From positions 34,259,236 through 34,323,235 of the forward strand of contig CP154955.1 in the NCBI GenBank assembly GCA_039621445.1: a stretch of DNA of 64,000 nucleotides. The letters are read 5' to 3'. Position numbers and translations under genes: made by a program. Each line of letters starts with the position of its first letter. Position 1 is the first letter of the stretch. The stretch is from Euglena gracilis. Its lineage: Eukaryota > Euglenida > Euglenophyceae > Euglenales. Positions 1-11,800 of this stretch are shown here, piece after piece. Under the pieces are notes generated by a model. It did not search any database and was not told the origin of the DNA. It worked only from the letters and a program-made list of their open reading frames with translations.

Positions 1-158
1 GATTGCCTCCCTGACCTTGTAGTTGTAGGCATCCGGGAGGTGACAGTGGGGGGGGGGAAGTTATTCCGCGTAGCCATGGCTCCACAGCTACCACACAACT
101 GAATACAACATGTGTCTTGGATCGTTCGGCCTGCTTCGGACTCTGTGAACTTTCCCAG

Positions 159-247
159 GGCTTGTACGGCTCCACCGGCGTCGTGATGGGCACCTGGAGC
201 GACTGCTTCACCCTCGTCCCCATGAAGCTGGCCACGTCGGTCCGCCG
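159..247 (+). CDS. Phosphofructokinase-like gene, penultimate exon
   Basis: The exon opens after the acceptor tttcccag and ends before the donor gtacgt. It reads GLYGSTGVVMGTWSDCF and continues VPMKLATSVRR. The pattern of a Gly-rich turn (GSTGVVMG), a short strand ending in a proline, and then R-R-x-V-D from the next exon resembles the C-terminal region of ATP- or PPi-dependent 6-phosphofructokinases (a glycolytic enzyme that phosphorylates fructose-6-phosphate). Third codon positions are strongly GC-rich, unlike the flanking non-coding DNA. Upstream exons lie outside the window. The family call rests on pattern memory from under 80 residues and no alignment; the exon itself is more certain than its name. 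Confidence 0.6.
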
Positions 248-393
248 GTACGTTTCTCTCCGTTTGCGGATTCCACCGGGGGGGGGGGGGGCATTGCCAC
301 GCAACGCTGAAAACGGGTGCCTTTGCCGAAATGGCCCAGCGCTGCTGACGGCGGACCTCCTCCCGGGCTGTGGCCGTTTCGTCTGCGCGGCAG

Positions 394-520
394 GCAAGTG
401 GACCTGGGCTCCGACCTGTGGCGTACCGTGAAGGAGATCACCGTGCAGCGGCCCGAAGACCGCTTCATGGACGAGCTCCTGCACCCGCCTGAGCTGGAAG
501 ACGGGCTGCCCCTGCTGTGA
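394..520 (+). CDS. Phosphofructokinase-like gene, last exon and stop
   Basis: This follows the acceptor gcggcag. With the previous exon (split codon CG+G) it reads RRQVDLGSDLWRTVKEI, then QRPEDRFMDELLHPPELEDG, and stops at TGA 518-520. The VDxxSxLWR motif followed by xxQP(E/D)xxF is typical of the end of phosphofructokinases. The 146-nt intron between them is GT-AG. Codons are GC-rich in position three. The acidic C-terminal tail carries no obvious peroxisome or glycosome signal. The alternative is another Rossmann-like kinase of the same superfamily. Confidence 0.6.
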
Positions 521-2200
521 GCCCAGCGGCGCGCCCGGCGGAGGTGCGACGGTTCCGCGGCGGCCGCGCCAATGGGCACGGACGGCTGGCTGAGCCGCCG
601 TACCTTTCGTCCTCCCCCTGCCTCTTCTCCGACGCTCCGGCGCACACACGCAAAAAATCCGTTGTGATGATTGGGCGGCTGCCTGCCGGCCGACCCTAAT
701 GCATTGGCTGATCCCTGCTGTATCTGCGGGGTGGACTCAGTCCCATTCTTTGTATGCACAAACCTCAGCCCAGTTTTGACAGATTGCAGCCCTGATTTTT
801 TTTGCCCTCGATGCATCCCTCTACGCCTTGGGCTTTTTCTGCCCGCTCCTTCGGCACCATTGAATTGAAGTTTCATTTGGGCTGTGACAAGGCTGAGCTT
901 TAGGCGAGGACGACCCCACCTCTGGGGGATGCCTGCTGGGCATCATTCCAAGTCACCCGGGGGGGCTGGGCACTCGTTCTGCCCAGGCACCCCAAGACCC
1001 ACCAGGTTGGTCAAATTCAGCCTGGCTGTGAGGGCCCCCACCTCTCGATGAAATGACCGCTGCTCACAGGCACACACCTTCTCCATCCATCCCAAGACTG
1101 ACATGGTTTCCAACAACGAAAAGTTCAGTTGTAGATTCCCAGACGTCATGTGATATGTCTATGGCTGCTTTCTGTTGGCCAGCCAATCGTTGCGGCTTTG
1201 CCTTTAATTGTATGTATCATGCTTTTGGTTGGTGTGCAGGTTTCGACATAAGGAGAGGTCTCGGTGATGGTTCCCCCCTCACCATGGCCCGAGGGGATCC
1301 CTCCCCAGTTTGCCAAAGAGGGTCTGGAACGACCTGAAGTGCCGAGATTTTGAGCATTTCGCCATAATTTCGCCCAAAAAGTGTCCGAAATTGTATCTGT
1401 GGCCAATTCTGGAAAGTTATTCTCAGGCTTTTCACACTCATCGTGGATACGCCATTGTCATTTGAAGGGAGTCTCCCCACTCACTCCACTTTAAACGTGG
1501 GGGGGGAGGGTTCGTGGTTGTGTTGCAGGAGGGGGTATATTTTTTAAGGAAGGTGGCAGCACCCCCCCTCCAGGATGTCATTGACAGCGGGGGGGGGGGG
1601 GGCAGGCGGAAAAGACGCGCCGGCGCTTGTTGCAGTTTGCATGGTTTTGCAGGTTTTTTTGCAGTGCTTCTTGGAGTAAAAATTGCCATAAGAAATTTTT
1701 TGTGCATCTTTTTTGTAGTTTTCATCCAAAGTGATATTTTTTGAGCTCCACCCAGTTCGAGCCCCGGACCGGCTGTTGCCAGTTTTTAATGGCAGTCTTT
1801 CAATAAAAAAGAAATCCCCTCCCTTGAGGACGCCCTGATTTAGCGGGCCAGACCCCAAGGTCCGGATTGCCTGCCCATACAAGGCGACCCCCCAGGGGGT
1901 TACCTGTTTGGACAGCCCGCGCTCCCTTTCTGAAGGCACCCCTCCCCTGGATTGTTAAAAAGAAGCGTGGGCAGGACGAGGGTTCCTAAAAGGCTCCCCA
2001 GTCAGGGACCCGTTGGAATTTTGGCTCCAAAATCCCCCCCCCCCCGAAGGGGCATCCCCAGACTGCGAATAAGGCCGGGGGGGATGGTCTCCTATCCCTT
2101 CAGGCTGATTGTGCTGATTCTGAAAATGTGCACTTCATTGGGGGGGGGAATCAAGAATGACAAAAAAAATGCCAAAAAAAGTTGGTCTCGGGGTAAAATC
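521..2200. other. Intergenic stretch, no gene seen
   Basis: Lies between the phosphofructokinase stop and the first MITE. It contains several runs of 8 to 12 G and short broken frames. No frame has the GC-rich third positions and splice sites seen in the real exons nearby. A MITE-like end (CAGGTTTCGACATAAGG) at about 1,238 has no matching partner. Confidence 0.5.
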
Positions 2201-2597
2201 CAGGGTTTGATATAAGGAGGGCGTACATGGTTTAGGTGGGGGGGGTGTCCCCCACCCCCCCCCCCCTCCTGGCCCGCAGGGGGGGGTCCGGACCACCCCC
2301 CCCCCACCTGCAAGGGGGGTCCGGACCGACCCTCGGGGGGTACCCGGGACCCCCCAAAAAAGGGTCAATTTTTTCCTCTGGCGCTTTGCGCCGAAAATTT
2401 TTTGCATTTTTGGCCAATTTTTGCCCAAAAAGTGCCCAAAATGGCACTTTTGGTCGTTTTGGGGGGTCAAATTTTTTTCGGCCACCCTGACCGCGCCACT
2501 GTTTAGGTGGGGGGGGTCCCCCCCCCCCCCCCCCCCCTGGCCCGCAGGGGGGGGGTCCGGACCACCCCCCCCCCTCCTCTCCTTATATCGAACCCTG
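2201..2597. mobile_element. hAT-like MITE, copy 1
   Basis: Terminal inverted repeats are CAGGGTTTGATATAAGG on the left and the complement of CAGGGTTCGATATAAGG on the right (one mismatch in 17). The flanking direct repeats are a perfect 8-bp GTAAAATC at 2193-2200 and 2598-2605. Inside are two G-run/C-run modules and about 150 bp of A/T-rich filler, with no coding capacity. CAGGG termini and an 8-bp duplication point to a non-autonomous hAT-superfamily element. Confidence 0.85.
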
Positions 2598-2787
2598 GTA
2601 AAATCGGGTCCAGAATGCGGAATGCTTTCAAAATTGAAAAGATTCCAACCGAACTCAAATAAACACGCAGAAAACACACACACACACAAATCCAAATAAT
2701 GCACCCCTTGTCGCCTCACTCCCCCCCCCCCCACCGCGCCGACCCCACCACAGCGGTCCACCCCAGCCTGGGCGTCCTCCTCCCCAG

Positions 2788-2825
2788 CCCTCGCCGGCCG
2801 GGGCCGGGGCCGGCCGGGCAGCCAC
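2788..2825 (+). promoter_or_regulatory. Candidate spliced-leader acceptor and 5' UTR
   Basis: A pyrimidine tract ending tcctccccag at 2787 lies 38 nt before the proposed start codon. Euglenids trans-splice a leader onto most mRNAs, so an acceptor without an upstream exon is expected here. It could instead be an ordinary cis acceptor. Confidence 0.3.
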
Positions 2826-5800
2826 ATGTGGGCCGGGGGCCCCTGGGTGCTGGGCCTCGTCCTTGTGCTGGTCGGCCTCGGGATGTGGCACACCACCGCC
2901 ATGGACGGCTGTGACTGCCCACAGCGGGCCGCGCCGTGCGCCGCGGGCCCCCCGGCGGGCGCACCGGCACCCGCACCAACCTCAGACAGGGAGCGTTCTG
3001 TGGAAGCGATGGAGCGAAGTGTGGGGGGGCACAGTGCCAGAGACGGAAATGAGGCCTTGCCGTACACATTTCACAATGGGGGGAAAACACGAGTTGACAA
3101 GGAATCTGCTCTTACTAATAATAATACTCAATAGGCAAACCCATTTCAACATTTTTCAACTTCCTTTGTATCTAGCAAATTTTTGAATTCCGCTCGTGTA
3201 TTTTTTTCGAGTTTTAACAAGGGAAAGTTGTGGATTTCTGCATTTTTCACCATGTTTGCCAGATTCTGGATTTCATTATGGCCAAAATTTTTGTCATTTT
3301 TCTCCATTTTTGAAAATTTCGGGCCACAATTTGTGTTCCAAACATTACAGAAGTGTTTTTTGGCTGTTTTTTTGGGGGACCCCAAGATCGCATACAGGTG
3401 AAATTACTTTTGGGGGGGCTTTGGGGGGGTTTGTGTTTTTTTTGTGTGTCCGCTTTACGTTTTTAGAGGCCCATGTTGCCCCCCCCCATGCCAGTCTCCA
3501 TCCCACCTTTTCCAGCACGGTGTGAAAATTCCCTGGCCGACAGGATTGACCAACAGCTCTTCTCTGCTGGAGCTTGGCAATCGAAGTGCGCACTTAGGAG
3601 CAACGCTGGAGAAGCTCACTGATCGAAACAGGCTTTTGCACCCCAAAACACAATGGCACCCATTGGTTCTTTGAAGCATAACCCCCGCAAAATATCCCCC
3701 CAAACACAAAGAACCCCCAAACGTAAAACCCCCCCTGTGGGCTTTCATTTGGCTACCAAACGTGAACCCCCCTCTGGGGCAGGGAGGCGTCGACAGGCGC
3801 CGCGGCAGTGGCAGCGGCGCGAAACAGGATAATTCCGAAGTTTACCTGCTTATGCCATTCTTAGGCCATGGACTTAACAGTTTTGGTCCAAGAAAAAAAA
3901 GTCACCAACTGGACATTTTTTGCCTAAAATGGTGAATTTTGGTCAAAACGAGGACAAGATGGAAAATGGAATGGGTGTATGCATTTGGTAAACCCCCCTT
4001 CCAAATAACACCCCCAGGGTATTATTTTTCCGCCCAAAGTCCCGGCCCGAGGGGGGGGGGGTATTATTTGGGGGGGGTTATAGCGCCCCAAAAGTTTCGA
4101 CATTTTTCGAAGTCCCGTAGGACCCAAAATAGCACCCAAAACACCCCTTTGGAGTCATTTTTTGGACTTTCTTGTGAAATTTAGCATTCTTGGGGGTCAG
4201 ATGCTCCAGAAAAATCGATTTTTTTCGTAATTTGTTGTCAGAGATTGAGATTTTTTACCTACATTTTCAGGTCAAAATCTGGGTCGTCGGCCCGAGATTG
4301 GGGGGGGGGGGAGTATTAACTCGGTCGCCGAAGTCGGACCCCAAGGGGGGGTATTATTTATGGGGGGGGGGTATTGTTTAGGGGGTTATTAGTTGGGGAG
4401 AGGGTTTAACAGAAGTGCAGTTTCCATGCCCAAATACAACCCCCCAAATACAACCCCCCCATCCCCGAGGGCTTTGAAATTTTGCCCAAATGTAAAGCCA
4501 GGGGTTTTATATTTGGGGGTTACGCACAATACAGATAAATGTGCCCCAGTGCTATTTCTTCCCTGAGAGTCAGTGCATGTAAGGATCATCGCCTGTCTGT
4601 TTCAGGCTGTGGCGCACGATGGTATTTCAGAGACGGCTCAGTTTGCTTTTTATTATCAGTCAATGTAGTTATTATTTCTCGGTTTCTGATGCAAAAATTA
4701 CCCCCCCCCACTTATAAACCAGGTTTTGAATAGTGCTGAGCTCTTGATAAGCGCACACCCACCCCTTCATAGACCTAATTTTGGGGGGTTTCGGGGTCAT
4801 TTTGGGGGGTCGGATTTTCACCAACAATTCCGGGACTTATAAACCCCCCCCACCTATAACCTATAACCCCCCCTCTTCGGCCGGCCAACCAAACCGGATC
4901 GTATAAACCCCGAGGGGTTTTGTAAGTGGGGGGGGGTTGGTCCCCCATAGGTTCCACGTTTGGAGTACAATATGGTACAAACTTAATGGCCGCCCCTTGC
5001 GAGAAGGATGGATGGTGCTCTACAGTCAACGCTCCTTTTTTCTGGCCTTTCACTTCAAAGAAGGCCAAAAAGAAGGCGGTCTACTTCACACTTAAGCTTT
5101 TTTGGGTTTAATTGTGCAATTGTGCAAATGAAGAGACATTTTTTCTGCTTCATTTCTCGTCGAAAAAAAGTGAGATTCTTTTTGTGTTTTCGGCTAGTTT
5201 TTTAGTGACCCAAGGGAGATGCCCATACACCCTTTTTTCCGTTTTTTTTTTGTTATTTTTGGGGGCTGGTGACATTTTTTTTTCGGCCATCAACAGAGAC
5301 GATGTTTTGCAGCAGGTGAACAACACGAAAATCGGGCTGAGGGGCGGTTCCTGGGACCACTTCTTTCCCTTGGTGCTGGCAGCCTCGGAGCGTGCCCAAA
5401 ACCTTGTGAAAAACAGGCCCCCATTTTCGTTTCTAAAACCGGCAAAAACCCTGTGAAGGAGATTTCTGAAAAGCCTCTTTTTTTGCTTTTTTCGTGCTTG
5501 GACTCTCGGACCAGGAGATGTGAACCAGCGAAGAAAATCCATGGTGCACCGGTTTGGGAGAGAGTTGCAGGCGTTTTGACAGAGCGACCGAGTGGCGAGG
5601 GCACCAGCGTTAGTGCCTACAACCGGCCAGCGGGGAAGGCTGGGAGCCAGGATTGGAAGACATGCAACAGGATCTTTGTCAGGTTTTTTTCAGAGGAGGG
5701 ATATTGGTGACCCATTTTTCTCGTGAAACAAAAAGGGTGCATCATTGTTTCATTGGATATTGAAACACTGCATGCTCCTGCGCAGTTGCGCAAAGAATTT

Positions 5801-8800
5801 GGTGTGCGGATTTTTTTTTGCCACCAAAAGTGCCCGTCCAAGGCTGAGCAACGTCCCTCCTGAATTTCACGGGAAATCAGGGCGCATGGGACCTCTGTCC
5901 GTCGGTCAGCAGGATCTGCTGGGGGGAACTACAGTGGGGATCCACGGTGAGCAATATAATTAAATAGAAACAGGAGCCCTTGCTTGAACAAGGCGTGTGG
6001 AGTACATATAGTAAAGTCCTTTTTTTTAGTATCCCAGGAACAATGGGTGATGAAGGACGGAATTTATTTTGAATCTGACTTGCCCATTTGCGCAATTGAC
6101 CGAATATTTAATTTATTTACAGATGCGAGCGATATTTCGGTTCTCATACCCCCCCCCTTTGGCCACCGACCTCTCCTAAACAACAACCACCCCCCGGTCG
6201 GGGGTTGTAGGTGGCTTTGAAATTTGGGGTTTTTTTGGCACTTAGTCGTACGACCACCCCCTGATCGGGGGTTGTAGGTTGGGGCCCCCTCTGGTCGGGG
6301 GTTGTGGGAACCCGGTGGGCAAAGGGGGGGTAGGTGCATGATCAGGTGCCAATTACCACGTTCCCATGGCAGGCATTTTAAATCCTGTGCCAAATTTTCT
6401 TTCCAGCTGTTAAACAGGAGTGATAATTTGAATTCCACAGCTGGCCAAAAATGAGTCTTTGCAACCCCTTCTTTGGACACCTCGTTTATGTGCATTGAAA
6501 TGCTGCCTAAAAGGTCATTTGTTCCCGTGTGTGTAATCAGACCCAACTACGTCGTTGTTATGTCCGAGGATTTAAGTCATTTTCAGTTGTTGAAAAATGC
6601 CTCTGTTCAACCTGCTTTTCCAGAATCAGTTTCCAGTGTTTACGGAGCCTCATTCAGTTTCTTTCTGGCCAGGGTCGTATGCTCTTGATATGCGCCACAA
6701 AATTAAAACCTTCCCACAGGCAACAAAAGGGCGGCAGAATCCGGGAAACCCTCGAACCCGTCGTTTTGGTCCCAAAGAGCAGCATTCTGGCAGCAGTAAG
6801 CACTCTGTGAAGTTATGGACCAGCTCCCAGATGGAAGGTGGTGTGAGACCACAAGAAAAAGGCTGTATTTTTTAAAAGTGTCCCATGCTGTTCTCGGAAT
6901 TTCAATTGGAACAATTGGAATTCCATTCGTGAGGGCTGTTTTCTTCACGAGCTTTGAGACGGGTGTTTCGTCCAAAACGGCCACCCGGAAACGTTTCACA
7001 TTGCATGATTGCGCAAGGCAAGTCCACTTTTCTGAGCTAAGTGCGAAGTAGACTGCCAAGATTCTTTCTGGGTTGGTCCCCGCCGGTGGAAGGGTCGGCC
7101 ATGATGGCAGAAGCCTGGCGCTTGGCAGCGAACCGCTCTCAGCCTTTTGGCGGGAACACGTCGTCGCTGCCCCACCGTGACCCGGACCAGGGCCTGGCAG
7201 GGGTGCTGGGTAGGTTGGAGGACGTCTTTTGGGCACCCAACTCGACTCTGCCCGGATTCCCTCGTCAGAAAATGCATTTTGGCTTCCCAACAGGTTCGAC
7301 AGAACAGGGGGTCTTGACCCGCAGAAACAGCTGAAGTTTGAGGCTGAACTCTGAGGAGAGGGCGACCTACCCCTCGGCGACCGCCCCTAAAGACCCGCCC
7401 TTTGTCGGCTTAAGCGCGGCTGAAAACTGAACAGCCAAAAAAACGCATTTATGACGATTTTGGTAGATGGGCAATCATCCCAGGATGCCAGAAATTGATT
7501 CTCCAATGTCGACCTGTTTCGCTGAGAAACTTCGATGTCTTTCTCCTCTCCCCTTTTCGTTTCGTTTTTTTTTGCTGAATTTACCGAGAGGACAGAAATT
7601 TTTTAATTTAAAGACCACCCTCCCCCCATCGATGAGTTTTCATTTATTTTCAAGCCACCCAAAGGGCGGCTGCAATGACAACGGATTTTTGGCTTTTGGG
7701 GGTGCAAAAATGGGCAAAAATGGGCAAAAATGGGTCGGATTAGGGATCAGGGTTGGCCAGGGCATTTGTGGGTCAAAAGAATCAATTTATTGCATAATTG
7801 GCAGTTTTTGGGCACTTTGCAGTTTCGATTTTGGGTCCCAGTTGGGCCCAGTTCCAGCTGGGGACCCCCATGGGAGGGTCAGCCAGCAGCAGCCTGCTCA
7901 AATGAACGCTGAACTGGACCCTCTCTGGGGGTCCTTAAGCGACCCCCTGCGTACGCCCTGTGTATACCCTGCGACGCCCTCCTTAAGCGACCCCTGACAT
8001 GCACCCCGAGGTAAAACCCCCCCAATAGATGTGCGGGACCATAACAAGCGCAGGTGCAACCCCCATTTTGATGGGATTTCTAAAGGGAATCAGCAAGAAT
8101 TGCACACGTAGAGTCCAAATGGGAGTGCACCCCGCCGCCAGAGGCGCCGCCAGAGGCGGCGGTCCATCATAAGCGCAACCGTGCTTCTATCAGGGGGGTT
8201 TATTCCCTGTGGAGGGGAACACCAGCTGGCCCAGGGCCAGGGTTTGATATAAGGAGGGCGTACATGGTTTAGGTGGGGGGGTGTCCCCCCCCCCCCCCCC
8301 CCTCCTGGCCCGCAGGGGGGGGTCCAAACCACCCCCCCCACCTGTCTTTATATCGAACCCTGCCCAGGGCATCGGACAGAGACCAACCGCCGGGGACATC
8401 CCCCGGACCACCAAGGCATCAGACGGGCACAGAGCGGCGTAGCTGGGACCGCAGGTGGTGAGGGTCCCTGGTTTTCCTTCCCCCCCCCCTCGACTCGGCA
8501 GCCCCGCCGATCCGGCCCCCTCCGCCTGCCCCTGCCGCCCAGCCCCGCTGCGGCCGCCGGGCAAGGAGGGGGCCGCAGCCGGGCGACGGAGCAGTTCTGC
8601 CGGGCAGGGCTGCACAGGAATCCCCGAAACGGGATGGGTGGTGGTTGGGCGGGGTCTGGCTACCCCAACCCCGTATATCCACCCCGGCCTACCCGTATTT
8701 CTGGGTGTCGATTTTTTAGGTAATTTTTTTGCCTGGCGAGGTGCTGTTGTGGAGGGGTCGACTCCATCCTCCCTCCCAGGCCTTCCTGTACAGCCCTGCT

Positions 8801-11800
8801 GCCGGGCGTTCCTGCCGCGGTGCACCGCCACTGGGCTGGTCCCCGCGCAGTGCGCCGCGGCGCTGCGGCTCTACCGCAACTGCAGCGTGCTCGGCGCGGG
8901 CACGTTTGGGATGGGCGTGCAGTGTGACGGCGGTGCGGGTGTGGCGCCTTACCTTGGGTGCTGTTTGGTTTGTACTTTTTTTTTGTGTGTTATTTTTTTC
9001 TATTTGAGACTATTTGGGGCTGCTGTGCTCACCTTGGGAGCGGCTGTGACGTTCAAAATCAATTTGTGTGCCAGTCGACACCCTCTTGCTTTCTTTCGTT
9101 TTGGCAGCCCAAGTCGCATTAAGCTGTATTCATATCGTCTTGCAATTGTGCTTCTGACTTCTTCATTTCTCAGGGTTGGGTCAGGGTTTGATATAAGGAG
9201 GGCGTACATGGTTTAGGTGGGGGGGTGTCCCCCCCACCCCCCCCCTCCTGGCCCGCAGGGGGGGTCCGGACCACCCCCCCCACCTGCCAGGTTTTTGCAT
9301 TTTTGGTACATTTTTGCCCAACAAGTGCCCAAAATGGCACTTTTGGTCGTTTTGGGGGGTCAAAAATTTTCGGCCACCCTGACCGCGCACCTGTTTAGGT
9401 GGGGGGGGTGTCCCCCCCACCCCCCCCCTCCTGGCCCGCAGGGGGGGGTCCGGACCACCCCCCCCACCTGTCCTTGTATCGAACCCTGGGTTGGGTTGAT
9501 TTTTTTTGCTGGTGACATACCAGCCCTCCGTATTTGGAGTGCCATTTTTGGAGGGGATCCTGGGGGGGAAGACCAAAATTTAGTGTTTTGTGCTCTCTGT
9601 AAAATGATGCCAAATTTTCCCCTTTTTCCAACTCCAAATTCCAGATTTGATTTCCTGGACATGAGGAAAATGTCCATTTCCACATTGTTAGAAAGACTGT
9701 TCTGTGAAATGTGTTTGATGAGCCCAAATTTGGGGTTTACAGTTGAATCTGTGAGAACATTTTTTAAACCTGAAACATCAAAATGAATCTTAATTTAGGG
9801 TTTCATACTAAAAAAAAAATGGGTTTAAGGGCACCTCCGGACTTTTGGTTGAAAAATGAACCACACAGCATTGGCTGCGAATGAATTGAATGAAAGTGGT
9901 CCATTTGCGCTATTGCACAACTTGGGCATGTGTCCATTTGCACAATTAAACAAATTTTTTTTTCAGAGAGTCAAAGTGGGGTGTGTATCGTGCAGGGCTC
10001 AGTCCCACCTGCCCCAAATCGTTGCAGCAACATCTCTTAACATTGTTGATGGGCCGTTAGACGGTCCCCACTCGCACCTGCTGGGGATGTCCCCCGTGTG
10101 CTGTGTTGACAATTCCTCTGGGGCACTCTGATTGTCAAAATCCTGGCTTCCTTCTCTGGTCCTGGGGCACCAGAATACACCCCAATCAAATTATGCGGCG
10201 TTTGGGTACCAGGAATGGCGATTTTTAAAAAATCTCCGTTTGCGCATTTGTTCAAACAGCCCAAGCCGGCTGCAGTTCGCGCAAAAACAAAAAATATGGG
10301 AAACCATCCAATTTTTGTATCATTTTTTCCCTTGCCATTACCCCCCCTCCGTTTCTATGCCCTTCTGGAGGAGCCACGCTCACGACTAGTTGAATTTCAC
10401 ACACAAAAGGATGGGGTATGATATATGGTCAATTTTGGGGTCTGTTTTTTTAATACAGAACCACAACAAGGACACCCAGAACACCATTTTGACTTTTTTT
10501 GAACCCCCGAGTTACTTTTGCCAAAACATTTCCATCACAAGTGGGAAAAATTTCCGTGATATTTTTCCATTTTCATGAAACGTTGAATTTTTCCATGCTT
10601 TTTTGTTTTTCCAAAATGCATATTTTCCCATCACTTTGTCCCCCCCCCCTCCTCCAGGCCCCGTGGTCATCAAGGTCGTCCTGCTCCACCACCAGCCACT
10701 GCTGCAGCTCCGGAATTCGGCCAAGGAGGCCCTCATCGCGTGCCAGGTCCGCACCGCTGCCCCCCCCCCTGCGGCCCCTCGGCCACTGCGCCGGCGGATT
10801 CATCACAACGGCGGCCACTGCAGGCGGCTGCGTTGCGGATGGGCGGCGTGATGGATCTCTTTGCGGAGGTGTATGACTTCCTGTGGTGTAAGGGTGGAGA
10901 TGGGACCAGGCTGAAGTTTGCAGCCCAGTCCACCAGTCCACCTGGGGGACACCCTGGGATGTATGGGAAGCCTTTCGGTTTTGAGGTGGGTGGTAGGGAG
11001 TCCAAAACCACCCCTCCCCTCCTGGGGGGGGGTAAGGTGGTAGGGGCGTCCGGACCCCCCCCCCTAGATCCCCTCGGAGTGATTGACTGGTTTTTGGCTC
11101 CAGACCCCCTGGGGGTGCAGTCGGCCGAGATGCTGGGTGAGATACAGCAAATGGTGAGGTGAGAAGGTGAGAGGGTGATACGGCGGGAATAATGTGCAAT
11201 GCCACTCAACGGTTTGCAGTTGCATCGAAAGAATTCTCAAATGTTGCACAAGTTGTTGCTCAATGCACTCGCTCACAAATTCCATTGGACTCGGGAAGTG
11301 TTGGAAGGGAAAACTTCACATTAATTCCAAGGGAATGAAAATCTTTTCTGATAATATTCCATTTCGGAGGAAAAACGTACGTAGTTGTCGCTCAAGATTT
11401 CCCGCGGTTTCCCATATTGAGAGATCCAGCCTTGCATGATCAATTTGAGAGGACCCTCCCCGATGATATTCTTGCTGCACGGAATCATTTGAACAAATCT
11501 TGTCAATGCATCTTCCATCATTAGGACGTTCAATCCGGACAAAAATAACGAGAAACAAAATGACGGGAAAAAAATGACGGGAAATTTTCGATTTGGAAAA
11601 ATCAATGCTGAAAGTGGTCACCAGGCGCCATTTTCACCAAAACCCTTTGATTTTTGGCCATTTCGGACAAGTGCCCAAGTGACCGACCCCCGGGGGGGGG
11701 GGGGTTGAAAGGTGACTGACTGGTTTTTGAAAGACCCCCCCCGGGGAGTCGGTAGGCAATGGTATGGTCTGGACCCCCCACCCCTCTCCTTGGCAGGCTC

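Larger units (their letters stand above)
3000..8793 (+). other. Large first intron of the unknown gene
   Basis: About 5.8 kb holding G/C-homopolymer blocks with inverted ends at about 3,985-4,395 and 4,690-4,930, hairpin-prone repeats of TCGGGGGTTGTAGGT at 6,180-6,310, one MITE (8238-8362) and two weak candidate exons listed separately. Apart from those I see no gene in it. Confidence 0.4.

Noticed and set aside
1238-1340. Possible fourth CAGGG-type MITE (CAGGTTTCGACATAAGG)
   Set aside because: No matching inverted end and no 8-bp duplication found.
2135-3067. 310-codon minus-strand open frame
   Set aside because: It is open because G/C runs encode Gly/Pro; it crosses a MITE and the antisense of a better exon.
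8190-9216. Long Pro/Gly-rich frames on both strands
   Set aside because: They run through MITE sequence. Only the 8794-8932 part has exon-like codons and splice sites.
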